Below are positions 20,860 through 32,600 of a DNA stretch of 64,000 bases, one piece after another. The DNA lies in assembly GCA_018340375.1 (NCBI GenBank), contig JAFFJZ010000017.1, positions 4,888,001 to 4,952,000 on the forward strand, read 5' to 3'. Made by a program: the position numbers and the translations under genes. The notes beneath the pieces are model-generated. The model did not search any database and was not told the origin of the DNA. It saw nothing but the letters and a program-made list of their open reading frames with translations. The stretch is from Gonatopus flavifemur (Eukaryota > Arthropoda > Insecta > Hymenoptera > Dryinidae). The number at the start of each line of letters is the position of its first letter. Position 1 is the stretch's first letter.

Positions 20860-21712
20860 CTATGGGTGCAGTATGTGTCTATATGAAGGCGAAAATATTC
20901 AGTTGCAATCCGAGGGTTATACCCACGTCTATCCATACGTAGAACAATTATTGCTAGGAACTTCTCAGCAAAGTATCGAGTGCGCGGAAACAGCGACTAT
21001 GAATCAGCCCGTGATGGGAGTAAGAAGGTATTCAATATTTTCAAAGTTAATGCCAGATTTCGTCAAAATATTGCTATAGATCGTCGGTGTCGATAGTGGT
21101 GTTTTCAAAAAAATGATGATTTCATTTTTCGAATCAAAGCATAGAAATGCCCACATTCACTATATAATGTGATCAATGTTATAAATTTATTCACCGCATG
21201 CCTCGAACAGTCATAGATTTGACTCATTGGAAAGCACCGGAATCCAAACATTGCTTCTTCTACTATTCCATGCCTATTTTTGAAGGGATTATGCGCTGAG
21301 ATTATTTTGAGCATTATTCACGTTTAGTTTTAGCATTAAAAATTCTAAGCTCTGAACAAGTAACTTCGCAAATGATGGAAACAGCTAGAGATTTATTATG
21401 TAGATTTGTCAGAAAATTTCAACTATTGTATGGAATTCAGTTTTGTACAATAAATATACATCAATTATTGCATTACATGGATTGTGTGAGATACTTAGGG
21501 CCATTATGGGCTCATACGTGCTACGAATATGAAAATTTAAATGGTCAATTCTTGAAACTGATACATGGTACCAATCGCATAGATACACAAATTGCCAGAT
21601 CATAAAATCAATTCATAAAAATGATTAGAATAATTGATTCAGTACTAAACGATAGGATTCGAAATTTTTGTTTAAAAAGGAAAAAACAAGTTAAAATCAA
21701 TGAGCAAGTGTA
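20860..21712 (+). pseudogene. CACTA-like (tnp2/DUF4218) transposase relic
   Basis: CACTA transposases move EnSpm-type elements. The pieces, in shifting frames, are GVRRYSIFSKLMPDFVK (resembling the GVKG..SKLMPD motif), CVDSGVFKK-like, then a longer open part from about 21188: FIHRMPRTVIDLTHWKAPES, FYYSMPIFEGIMR, an in-frame TGA near 21298, DYFEHYSRLVLALKIL, CTINIHQLLHYMDCVR, YLGPLWAHTCYEYENLNG and LIHGTNRIDTQIARS. The HQLLHY...LGPLWAH...F/YENLNG...HGT string is characteristic of the DUF4218 region C-terminal to the tnp2 domain. The catalytic core is missing or unrecognisable, as are the element ends (no CACTA termini seen). It is a fragment. Confidence 0.8.
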
Positions 21713-22385
21713 AAGGCATTGTTACAGTGTTGGTACCCACAGCAGATATTATCAGAAATGCTATTATTAATAGTGGTATATTACTTCTCTGCATCAGTAT
21801 TTTCGGTTGTCTCAAAATGATAATTTATATGTATCTAAAATGTATAGAGTGTTCATTTGAATAAAATGCATATTTCATTTCAATCAAGTAAAATTATTAG
21901 ATTCGTATTCGAATAGAAAATGTATCAGTTTGACCGACCTAATTTGAATTGAATTGAAATTTTTTTGTTCAATTACATTTTCGAATTGATAGAAAATGCG
22001 CTTTATGTAATATTATTATTCAAAAAATCCAAGACACGCTGAGAGAAAAAATTTTCGGGAACAATCAAATATTCAATTGAATAGTCGCAACAAAATATCA
22101 ATTTGAATGAGATTTTATTGAATCAACAGAATATTCATTCGATCAAACAAATATTGAATATCGTACAAAATATTTTGTCAATGAAAATGGATACTTGATC
22201 GATTCAACGGAATTCCATTCGAATTAACTAATCATTTCATTACGAGTATTCAAGTGAAGATTTCAATGTTTCCAAGGATTTTTTCTCCCATTGTAGAAGA
22301 ATCAGGTTCTATGTAAGAGTAGTAGATTGTGGAGTAGGGAAATAGAATAAAAAAATATTCGGACCGGGAAAGTAGGACCAAGTAG
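21713..22385. other. AT-rich spacer without gene
   Basis: Low-complexity AT-rich sequence includes ATTCAATTGAATAG-type short palindromes around 22060-22250 (repeated AAATATTGAAT, GATCGATTC words). There is a possible MITE-like start, CGCTGAGAGAAAAAATTTTC, at 22037, but no matching right end was found. No ORF of interest. Confidence 0.35.
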
Positions 22386-22689
22386 TTTCGCTTTTTTGTC
22401 GCTGAAATTCGAGCATAGTTGGAATACCGTAGGCCCAACCGTTCCCGAGTAGGAGGGAAATGACGGATTTGAAAATGCAGGATATATGGGATACGAGAAT
22501 GGTGGTGATGAACACACGGAGGACAATTTGATGACTTGATATGTGATAACGCACAGAAACATTTGAAGGTAGTGATGCAGGGAAAATCTTGTAATATGGA
22601 TGTAACATGGACGTAACAAGGATATAACAAACCTCAAATGGTGATTGATTGGACATCATATTGATAGAAACCATTGTGCGACAAAATAT

Positions 22690-23996
22690 TTCATTCACAA
22701 TATGCGAGCGACAAAATCAGAATTCACTGGGAATTGGGAGGTCGAGCTGACACTGAACTTCGGTGTCGGTTTTTCTAGTCCAGTGAAGATTTTCAGGGAA
22801 TATTGTTGGGTTTCGTTATTGATCGAACATTCCACTGATGGAAACCGTTGAGCGATAAAATATTCCATTGGAATTATCGGAGCGACAAAATCAGGATTCG
22901 CCGAAAATTGAGAGATCAAGCTGGCTCGTCACTTCTATCTGAATTTTCCAGGTCTGGGATAGATTTCCTTAAAATATTCTTGGGTTTTGTGATTGATCGA
23001 ACATCCCACTGATGGGAACCGTTGAGCGACAAAATATTCAATTCGCAATATTCGAGTGACAAAATCGGAATCCACGAGAGATTGAGGGATCGAGCTGGCT
23101 CGTCACTTCTATCTAGGTTTTCCAGGTCTGGAATAGATTTTCTGAGAATATTCTCGGGTTTTGTGATTATCCGAACATTCCACTGATGGGAACCGTTGAA
23201 CGGCAAAATATTCCATTGAAATTGTCGGAGCGACAAAATCAGGATTCACCGAAAGTTGAGAAATTGAACTGGCTCGTCACTTCTATCTGGGTTTTCCAGG
23301 TCTGGAGAAGGTTTTCTGAGGATATTCTTGGGTTTTGTAATTGATCGAACATTCCACTGATGGGAACCGTTGAGCGAAAAAATATTCAATTCACAATATC
23401 CCAGCGACAAGATCAGGATTCACCGAAAATTGAGAAATCGAGCTGGCTCGTCACTTCTATCTGGGTTTTCCAAGTTTGGAATAGGTTTTCTGAGAATATT
23501 CTTGGATTTTGTGATTATTCGAACATTCAACTGATGGGAACCGTTGAGCGACAAAATATTCAATTCACAATATCCGAGCGACAAAATCAGGATTCACCGA
23601 AAATTGAGAAATCGGGCTGGCTCGTCACTTATATCTAGGTTTTCCAGGCCTGGAATAGATTCTCCGGGAATATTCTCGGGTTTTGTGATTAATCTAACAT
23701 TCTACTGATGAAAACCGTTGAGCTACAAAATATTCAATTCACGCTATCCGAGCGACAAAATCAGGATTCACCGAAAATTGAGAGATCGAGGTGGCTCGTC
23801 ACTTCTATCTAGGTTTTCCAGGCCTGGAATAGATTTTCCGAGAATATTCTGGGGTTTTGTGATCATTCGGACATTCAACTGATGGGAACCGTTGAGCGAC
23901 GAAATATTCCATTGGAATTGTGGGAGCTACAAAATCAGGATTCACCGAAAATTGAGAAATCGAGCACGCTAGTCACTTATATCTAGGTTTTCCAGG
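22690..23996 (-). repeat. 174-bp satellite array, left arm
   Basis: The landmark GGCTCGTCAC occurs at 22923, 23097, 23271, 23445, 23619 and 23793, and in mutated form at 23967, which is exactly 174 bp each time. Each monomer contains two GCGACAAAAT words flanking a short inverted stretch. Monomers differ by scattered substitutions but by no net length change. 174 is a multiple of three, so 58-residue peptide repeats (GTVERxNIQFTIS) appear as long ORFs without evidence of real coding. Confidence 0.93.
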
Positions 23997-25985
23997 CCTG
24001 GAAAACCTAGATAGAAGTGACGACCCAGCTCGATCCCTCGATTTTTCCTGACTTTCGATTTTGTCGCTCGGATATTGAGAATTGAATATTTTGTCGCTCA
24101 ACGGTTCCCATCAGTGGGATGTTCGATCAATCACAAAACCCAAGAATACTCTGAGGAAATCTATCCCAGACCTGGAAAATTTAGATAGAAGTGACGAGCC
24201 AGCTGGATCTCTCAATTTTCGGTGAATCCTGATTTTGTCGCTCCGATAATGTCAATGGAATATTTTGTTGCTCAACGGTTCCTATCAGTGTAATGTTGGA
24301 TCAATCACAAAACCCAAGAATATTCCCAGAAAACCTATTCCAGCCCTGGAAAACCCAGATAGAAGTGACGAGCCAGTTCAATTTCTCAATTCTCGGTGAA
24401 TCCTGATTTTGTCACTCCGATAATTCCAATGGAATATTTTGTCGCTCAACGGTTCCTATCAGTGGAATGTTGAATCAATCACAAAACCCAAGAATATTCT
24501 CAGAAAATCTGTCCCAGACCTGGAAAACCTAGTTAGAAGTGACTAACGTGCTCGATTTCTCGATTTTCGGTGAATTCTGATTTTGTCGCTGCGATAATTT
24601 CAATGGAATATTTTGTCGCTCAACGGTTCCCATCAGTTGAATGTCCAAATAATCATAAAACCCAAGAATATTCTCGGAAAATCTATTCCAGGCCTGGAAA
24701 ACCCAGATATAAGTGACGAGCCAGCTCGATTTCTCAATTTTCGGTGGGTCCTGATTTCGTCGCTCGGATATTGTGAATTGAATATTTTGTCGCTCAACGG
24801 TGCCCTTCAGTGGGATGTTCAATCAATCACAAAACCCCAGAATATTCCAAGGAAATCCATCCCAGACCTGGAAAACCTAGATAGAAGTGACGAGCCAGCT
24901 CGATCCCTCAATCTCTCGTGGATCCCGATTTTGTCGCTCGGATATTGTGAACGGAATATTTTGTCGCTCAACGGTTCCCATTAGTAGAATGCTCGATTAA
25001 TCACAAATCCCAAGAATATTCTCAGCAAATTTATCCCAGACCTGGAAAACCCAGATAGAAGTGACGAGCCAGTTCAATTTCTCAACTTTCGGTGAATCCT
25101 GATTTTGTCGCTCCGACAATTGCAATGGAATATTTTTCCGCTCAACGGTTCCCATCAGTGGAATGTTCGAATGATCACAAAACCCGAGAACATTCTCAGA
25201 AAACCTATTCCAGACCTGGAAAACTCAGATAGAAGTGACGAGCCAGCTCGATCCCTCAATCTCTCGTGGATCCCGATTTTGTCGCTCGGATATTGTGAAC
25301 GGAATATTTTGTCGCTTAACGGTTCCCATCAGTAGAATGCTCGATTAATCACAAAACCCAAGAATATTCTCAGCAAATTTATCCCAGACCTGGAAAACCC
25401 AGATAGAAGTGACGAGCCAGTTCAATTTCTCAACTTTCGGTGAATCCTGATTTTGTCGCTCCGACAATTTCAATGGAATATTTTGTCACTCAACGGTTCC
25501 CATCAGTGGAATGTTCGAATAATCACAAAACCCGAGAATATTCTCAGAAAATCTATTCCAGACCTGGAAAACCTAGATAGAAGTGACGAGCCCGCTTGAT
25601 CTCTCAATTTTCGGTGAATCCTGATTTTGTCGCTCCGACAATTCCAATGCAATATTTTGTCGCTCAACGGTTCCCATCAGTTGAATGTCCGCATAATCAC
25701 AAAACCCAAGAATATTCTAAGGAAATCTATCCCAGACCTGGAAAATTTAGATAGAAGTGACGGGCCAGCTTGATCTCTCAATTTTCGGTGAATCCTGATT
25801 TTGTCGCTCCGATAATTCCAATGGAATATTTTATCGCTCAACGGTTTCCATCAGTGGAATGTTCGATCAATCACGAAACCCAAGAATATTCTCTGAAAAT
25901 CTTCACTGGACTAGAAAAACCTACACCGAAGTTCAGTGTCAGCCCGACCTCCCAATTCCCAGTGAATTCTGATTTTGTCGCTCGC
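23997..25985 (+). repeat. 174-bp satellite array, right arm
   Basis: The landmark GACGAGCC (or variants) occurs at 24019, 24193, 24367, 24541, 24715, 24889, 25063, 25237, 25411, 25585 and 25759, always 174 bp apart. This is the same monomer as the left arm in inverted orientation, and the last unit grades into the outer arm near 25900. The long ORF at 24613-24984 is a translation of two monomers. Confidence 0.93.
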
Positions 25986-26297
25986 ATATTGTGAATGAAA
26001 TATTTCGTCGCACAACGGTTTCTATCAATATGATGTTCAATCAATCACCATTTGAGGTTTGCTATATCCTCGTTACATTCATGTTACATCCATATTACAA
26101 GATTTCCCCTGCATCACTACCTTCAAATGTTTCTGTGCGTTATCACATATCAAGTCATCAAATTGTCCTCCGTGTGTTCATCACCACCATTCTCGTATCC
26201 CATATATCCTGCATTTCCAAATCCGTTATTTCCCTCCTACTCGGGAACGGTTGGGCCTACGGTATTCCAACTATGCTCAAATTTCAGCGACAAAAAA

Positions 26298-26520
26298 GCG
26301 ACAAATTCCTGTATAACTTTCAATCCGCTCCGACTCATTAACCATATTGGGTTTTCTAGCGGAACGGCCCCCTTGGTGTACCCTCGATTTTCTCGAAAAC
26401 CAAAAGAGCGACAAAATCAAACTCTTGGTAACTAATTAGCGACAAAAAAGCGACAAATTCCCATATAGGTCCCAATGGGTTTTGTCGATATGGGTTCTCC
26501 ACCGTAACGGACGTAAGAGG
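26298..26520. repeat. Right flank with GCGACAAAAAAGCGACAAATTCC repeats
   Basis: The string GCGACAAAAAAGCGACAAA occurs at about 26287 and 26438, and GAGCGACAAAATC at 26406. The satellite's hallmark word thus continues for 220 bp beyond the palindrome on the right only. It may be an ancestral non-palindromic end of the satellite-bearing element. Confidence 0.5.
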
Positions 26521-26972
26521 GCAGCAATTTCAGTGACTGGATTGACAAAGCAGCAGCAAAATTTTCGACTCTGGCATTTTCCTAAAAAAAAAGAACATTC
26601 CCAAAAGAAGAGGAATGAAACCATCAGCGTGGAAAGTGCGAAAAAATTACTCCAAATTCATTTTTATTCTTCAAACGTTTATAATATCATCACATTAAGA
26701 CTCACACATCAGGACAGTTCGTCAGAATGAAACTATTTTTCCTTAATTTGTATCAAACACTTTGCCACTAAGATGAATTATCTAAATTCATATTCTTCTC
26801 AATTAAATATCGATTTTACCTCATCATTCTATGTGAGAAAGGAAGAATGATTATAAAATCAGCGGAAAAGGAAACAAAAATCCCAATCGATTCTGATTTC
26901 TTGTATTACAAAAAAAACACATTGCTTTGATTTTTGTGAATTATTTTTTTCTCTTAGAGTTATGATTAGAAT
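26521..26972. other. No gene recognised
   Basis: The 82-residue plus-strand ORF at 26482-26730 (MSIWVLHRNGRKRAAIS) has no recognised motif and overlaps repeat sequence. The rest is AT-rich. Confidence 0.3.
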
Positions 26973-26974
26973 TA

Positions 26975-28257
26975 TTAGGTGTACAAATAAGTTTCCGCGG
27001 TTTTTTATAAAAAATTAGGAATTTATTGTAAAGGAAAAGTACATTACGTTTTATTCAAAGTATTTTCCATCATTTGCCACTACTTTTCCCCATCTTTCTG
27101 GCAACATTCGGATACCCCGTCGAAAAAACTCTTCATCTTTTGACGCTATCCACAAATCTACCCAATTTTTGGTGTCTTCATATGATGTGAAGCGCTGCTC
27201 AGACAGACCATGTGCCATCGACCGGAAAAGGTGATAATCAGAAGGGGCTAAGTCTGGTGAATACGGCGGGTGGGGTAAAACTTCCCAGTTGAGTGTTTCC
27301 AAGTATGTTTTTACCGGCGCCGCAACATGTGGACGAGCATTATCGTGTAAAAGAATAATTTTGTCGTGTCTGGAGTAGTAATGGGCGCGTTTTTCCTTAA
27401 GTGCCCGACTCAATCTCATCAATTGTGTTCGGTAGAGAGCTCCAGTAATGGTTTCGCTTGGTTTCAGCAATTCATAATACACGACACCAAGCTGATCCCA
27501 CCAAATACACAGCATGAGTTTTTTTCAATGAATATTCGGCTTAGCTGTCGATGTTGATGGTTCGCCGGGCTTAACCCATGACTTTCTCTTCTTTGGATTA
27601 TCGTAGTGAATCCATTTTTCGTCACCAGTGACTATACGATGCAAAAACTTTTTTTTATTCCTGGCAAGCAGCATTTCACTCATGCATTATCGGCGTTCAA
27701 CGTCTCTCGGCTTTAGTTCATATGGAACCCAATTTCCTTGTTTTTGAATCATTCCTAACGATTTTAAACGATGTGAAATTGCTTGTTGAGTCACTTGTAG
27801 AGTAAGTGCAAGTTCTTTTTGCGTTTGGGACGAATCTTCCTCCAATAGTACTTCTAATTCCATGTCTTCGTACACTTTCGGCCTCCCACTGCGTTCTTTG
27901 TCTTTAACGTCAAACTCACCGTTCTTAAACTTTTGAAACCATTCCTGACAACTTCTCTCACTTAAAGCAGCTTCACCATATGCTTCTAGAAGCAATCGAT
28001 GCGCCTCAGCTGCAGATTTTTTCACATTAAAGAAGTAAATCAAAAGTTCCCGCAAATGATGCTTATTCGGAATAAAACTTGACATTTTTGCACGAAAAAA
28101 ATTACGTGATGCTGATACGGAATCACTAGTACTTTAAGGTTATGGTGTTGCCAGATGACTAAACTTGGGATATTACGTTTTACATCTGACAATTTCCCCA
28201 TAACCTTCTGGTGGGGCCATCTTTTGACAAACCGCGGAAACTTATTTGTACACCTAA
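26975..28257 (-). mobile_element. mariner element 2
   Basis: The ends TTAGGTGTACAAATAAGTTT and its reverse complement are flanked by TA (26973-26974 and 28258-28259). The element is 1283 bp with a single transposase gene on the minus strand. The ends and sequence differ clearly from element 1, so two mariner lineages have entered this locus. Confidence 0.95.
27051..28085 (-). pseudogene. mariner transposase with two nonsense codons
   Basis: The reading frame from ATG 28085 to the stop at 27051 is collinear over 345 codons, as in intact mariner genes, and is interrupted only by TAA at 27687-27689 and TGA near 27525-27527. The N-terminal helix-turn-helix region (MSSFIPNKHHLRELL, RSCQEWFQKFKNGEFDVKD, QKELALTLQVTQQAISHRL) is followed by NWVPYEL. 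The catalytic DD34D motifs are all present: TGDEKWIHY, LHDNARPH and YSPDLAPSDYHLF. It ends with ERWGKVVANDGKYFE, typical of the family. Two point changes separate it from a full-length product, so it is either a recent loss or close to an active copy elsewhere in the genome. Confidence 0.95.
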
Positions 28258-28770
28258 TAGGTTTGATGAAAAAATTAAATCATAGAAGTTGCATCAATGG
28301 TTATTTTCATATTTGTCAGAACTTGCAATTGATGACAGAAATTTGCACTCACTGCTGTTTTTCTCTCTCTGACGAAGGATTTCCATTGAATATGTGGGGA
28401 GTGCGCACTCCAGTATATTATAGTCCACTTTTCCATCGCGGTTTTCTAAATTCTGGGTGTATGCACCCAGCCAATTGTAGAGAAGATCCAAAAGTAAGAA
28501 CGTACGGGAATGCGAATTCTTTTAGAAATGGACTTATAAATCCCGGATTTAGCACAGGTAAAGATGTAGTCATAGAGCTCAATGCTGCGCTATCACTTTT
28601 TGATGGTATAAAAGTGCGCAATTCTTTCGCATACGCTTCAACATGTATTTGATTGAGGTTTAAATATGTATCGATATTGAATGTATACAATTCGTTTTTA
28701 TCCATGAGTATTTTTGCATAAAAGTGGAAAAATTGATTAATTTCATCAAGTATTATTTTTCTCACGCTGA
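28258..28770 (-). other. Unidentified coding-like segment
   Basis: A 115-residue minus-strand ORF (28418-28765; EINQFFHFYAKILMDKNELYTFN, then IHVEAYAKELRTFIPSKSDS) continues in another frame as NWLGAYTQNLENRDGKVDYN (28294-28491). The composition is protein-like, but I recognise no family. A plus-strand ORF overlaps the same DNA, so the strand is not certain. It could be a piece of an older element into which mariner 2 inserted. Confidence 0.3.
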
Positions 28771-29048
28771 ATTAAAAAAATAGAGAACAAAAGAGAACAT
28801 TCAGCAAAAAAAAAGAAAAAGAAAGATCTGAGGAGAAAAGGAGGACATGTTTTCTTTAAAAGAGATATTCTGGTAACCCTATTTACATCTGAACTTTGGC
28901 AACAATCTCTGGAGTTTTCTGATATCCACTCACTCTGGGAGATTCCAATTTTGCAAGGAATCGAAAAAAATATGGGAAAATTCAAAAAGATTTCTGGAGA
29001 TTGTTTTTGCCAAAATTTATTTCTGTAGAGATCTACATATATCTCAAG

Positions 29049-29320
29049 AGATCTACCTACACGGATAAACGAAACATTAGTGAGCATTTCATCAGACACG
29101 ATTGGCTCGTATGAAAACAAAAGAAGTCTAGCAACATTGGTTACTGTGTAGACATATGAACCAATCGTGTCTGCACAACAGACAATACTGTGAAGACATG
29201 ACTGATTCATGTCCATACATTGACAATTAGTGTTAAAATTATTTTTTCTTCATAACACGAGCCAGTCGTATCGGAAAAATACTCACTGATGTTTCGTTTT
29301 CTTCGTGTAGATCTCAGTAG
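29049..29320. mobile_element. MITE-like inverted repeat
   Basis: The arms AGATCTACCTACACGG...GAAACATTAGTGAGCATTT (29049-29120) and the reverse complement at about 29247-29320 flank a ~125-bp loop. The loop contains ACCAATCGTGTCTG, the complement of the arm's CAGACACGATTGG, giving a second nested hairpin. No coding capacity. Confidence 0.7.
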
Positions 29321-29559
29321 ATCTAATGTTTTTTTCTCAGGTATTAATGAACTTGGTCTCTCCGTGTATATCATATGATTCCATACAGTCATAATCATAT
29401 GAGATATTGAATAGTTGAGTTCATTGGGTCCACCCAAAGGCCCCCCCAAATTGCTCCAAGTATTTCGGATTCGCTGCTTTCAGTGATAAAAACAATCGCT
29501 TTTCAATACCGAATGAATGGATGAATGATTGAGATGTTTTTAGAGCATCAAGAGACGTG

Positions 29560-29910
29560 GTAGCGTCTCGACGCCAAGTATATGAAAAAACCCTGAAAAA
29601 AAGATGTATAAGAATTTTTTTTATTTTAAGTGAAGAAAGCAGAAGTCATCTGCTACCGTGTATCTTTTACTGCTCAACCGAGATTTAACCTCCTGAAAAA
29701 ATGTTCAATGCACAATAACTCGACACATATTGTGTGTCACAAAAAAATAAACACACTTTCATTATATAATACGATTACACACTTTCGATTAAGCACACTA
29801 CGAACTTGATCAGTTCATCCGTTACCGAAATATAGACGTGTCAAGTTTTCATACGATCAAAACATCTTTTCGGAATTTCTGATTAATCGGTTTCTTCTTA
29901 ACACGAAGAC
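29560..29910 (-). repeat. Dispersed repeat block, copy C (inverted)
   Basis: Reverse-complement similarity to 7080-7440 and 48360-48640 includes GTAGCGTCTCGACGCCAAGTATATGAA at the start, the complement of ACACGGTAGC near 29660, and GTGTGCTTAATCGAAAGTGT near 29785 read in reverse. As in copies A and B, satellite-type DNA lies beyond the other end of the block. Confidence 0.65.
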
Positions 29911-30161
29911 CTGTTATCCTTGAGGCGATTTCCAATGCTACAAAGATTTATTCTGTCTCTTTTTCTTTCTCCGAACGCCCAATAGTAAATCATTTGTTCT
30001 GTCTTTCTTTCTTTGAATGTCCAATAGTGGATCATTTGTTCATTAGTATGTAAAATATGATAACGTATAATAAGGTGCTTCCAATATTGTCCAAATGGTT
30101 TGTCAGTCTTTTGTAACCTGTACAATGATTGGTAGATGAATTTTTTTCCCTATAGAGCATA

Positions 30162-30555
30162 TACATTGTAAATACGTAAACAAATATAACCTGTCAATCA
30201 GGCGATGTGTTGATAGGTTATTAAAATATTAAAAGAATAATTAAAAGATGAATGAATTACAGGTGACTACATTATTATTACAGATTACTACAGGTTTATA
30301 CATTGTAAATACGTGAACAAATACAACCTGTCAATGAGGCGATGTGTTGATAGGTTATTAAAATATCAAAAGAATAATTAAAAGATGAATGAATTACAGG
30401 TGACTACATTATTATTAAAGATTACTACAGGTTTATACATTGTAAATACGTGAACAAATATAACCTGTCAATGAGGCGATGTGTTGATAGGTTATTAAAA
30501 TATGAGGAGAATAATCAAATTACAGGTGACTACATTATTACAGATTACTACAGGG
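30162..30555. repeat. 137-bp tandem repeat, ~2.9 copies
   Basis: TACATTGTAAATACG recurs at 30162, 30299 and 30436, exactly 137 bp apart. The third unit is shortened by an internal deletion. Each unit contains AACCTGTCAATNAGG...TTGATAGGTT, a short imperfect hairpin. Confidence 0.9.
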
Positions 30556-32600
30556 TATTCAGAACAATGAAACATAAATAAACAACTTGAAATTATATAT
30601 ACTCTTATATATTACTTCAAAAAATTCATGAATTAATGAATGAATACATGATGAAGAGGTTTTTTTAAAAAAAAACAGAAAAAGTTTGAGAACGGGGATA
30701 AATAAATCTATTTGCTACATTCAGAAAATTGGGATATACACAGGTAAGCTCTGTATGATGGATTATTCATAAAATGCAAGATTCCTTCACAGGGAAAAGC
30801 ATAGTGGATATATCATGATCCGTGACGGATAGTTTGCTACTGGTGGTTCTTCTAACCGGAACCAGAGACGAATCATAGAAAATCATACAAGGTGTAGTCA
30901 TGGAAAATAATTCAAATTTATGAATTCTGAGGCGAGAGCATATCGGAAACATCATAATTCCTTCATAGACAGTCCGCTACTGTCCTATCCTCCTACTGGA
31001 GTCGTTGGCAGATGATCGAATGGATCATACGGGGTATGCTCAAGGGGAATGATTCAAATTGATCCGCAATCATTCTATAGGCCAGAACATAACGGATATA
31101 TCATAACTCCTGACGGACAGCCAGCTACTGTCAATTTCTCCAATTAGGATCGTAGACAATTGATGGAAAAGATCATACTATTCAAGTATTTGCTATTTTC
31201 AGGAGTAATTCAAGTTTATTCAAGTTTATTCGCTATTTCTTTACAGGTAAAATTATAGTGGATATACCATACCCTTGATGGACAGTCCACTGATCTATAC
31301 TATTTCCCAATAGAATCATGAGTAAATAATGAAACAGATGATATTGAGCCTGCTCCGAGAGAAGTGAATGAATGAAACATTGTCCTCCCTGCATACCTTG
31401 ATCGACTATACTTAAGCTCAACTAAATAACTAAGCTCTAAAATAACTGTTCCAAATCTTTTTCATCCCTCTTCAGAGAGAAAACCATGAAGAGATGTCTG
31501 GTAAGAAAAGGTACGTTTGATATAATGTTATTGTCTTTGTACTTTTGATGAAGAGTATTATCTAATGGGACAGTCCATTGAATCTAACCAAATTTGATTA
31601 AGAATCAGACATCAATCAACTACATTGACTACAACAACAACAACATGAACGACATTCTACTGCATTGACTTCAACTAGAACATTGTACAAGATTCAGTAG
31701 GTTTCTTTGACAAAGGCTGTTATCGAATTCTTGAATATAAATGAAATTGATAGTATTGGTAGCTCACATACAGATATATGGTATATTTGCTTCATTTTGT
31801 TTCATCTTCATCCACCTGTGATGGTATTCGATGAATCTAATAATAGTATCGGATAGATCTGTGATATATTCACTGCACTCTTGCGTTTGCTTCACTCGAC
31901 TAAGAGGCCACTGAATGGAATTGATAGTGACAGCTATCCTCTAGCTAAATAGCTAGCGTACAAATTTATGATTCGTCTGCTTCATTTTTGCTTTGTCTCC
32001 ATCCACTTGTGATTCTACTCCGAGAAACTGATGAGTCCAGTATGTCGTCAAGTTCTGTGGCATATCTGCTGTGCTTTTGCCTCTAGACAAATCGCTTTGT
32101 TGAATTAATAGTTTTGATTTAAAATATTTGATATACTTCAATGCAACTGAAGTGCCTGGAGACCAACTTCAACCTTCAACGTTTTTCAAACTTCTTATAT
32201 CTCATTGAGGTTGTGTCATGAACTTCTCATTCTAAAAACTTTATATACCGCATTGGGGTTTTTGGATGATTCCACGTTCTGATTATGTTTGATATTTGAT
32301 GAATTCCACTTTCTGATTATAAGCGATGATTCAGTTGTTGATTCGTTACATAATCTTTAATCATCCATTCCATGCCATTCATTACCGATTGAATCCACTT
32401 TATAATCTGTAGTTTATCCATTCAATACAAAATTGCCTATGAAATTGCCTAAATGGAATGGATAGTGGTGGTGGACGACGTACAGATCGAATGGTATATT
32501 CTCGTCGTTTTTGTCTCTCTTCGTTGGCCTGATACTTTCTTGACCAAGAGTTGTTATCGGATTGAAAAAATTGAAAAAGAAGCAAATATACCATAGACCT
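30556..32600 (-). repeat. Satellite-like foldback block, copy C
   Basis: Units carry GTGGATATATCA, GACAGTCCACTGAT and CGTCTGCTTCATTTTTGC. They are followed by the same series of motifs as at 5.5-6.0 kb (TGATTCAGTTGTTGATTCGTTACA, GTGGTGGTGGACGACGTACAG). The block is cut at 32600 by the CCCTGG-ended element and resumes at 36082. Many short ORFs are incidental. Confidence 0.65.

Larger units (their letters stand above)
22386..26297. repeat. ~4-kb palindrome with satellite arms
   Basis: The outer arms 22386-22690 and about 25985-26297 are inverted copies, sharing TTTTTTGTCGCTGAAATT and TCCGTGTGTTCATCACCACC. The inner arms are tandem satellites in opposite orientation meeting at the self-complementary CCAGGCCTGG (23991-24000), with no spacer. 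ORFs on either arm are mirror images. The arms are unequal: about 7 monomers on the left and 11 on the right. Confidence 0.9.

Noticed and set aside
23360..25335. Long ORFs with 58-residue peptide repeats in the satellite
   Set aside because: The open frames follow from the 174-bp period being divisible by three. Mirror copies appear on both strands and there are no starts, introns or flanking gene signals.
22386..26520. CRISPR-like array of regularly spaced repeats
   Set aside because: Repeat units are contiguous 174-bp monomers without unique spacers, in a eukaryotic transposon context.
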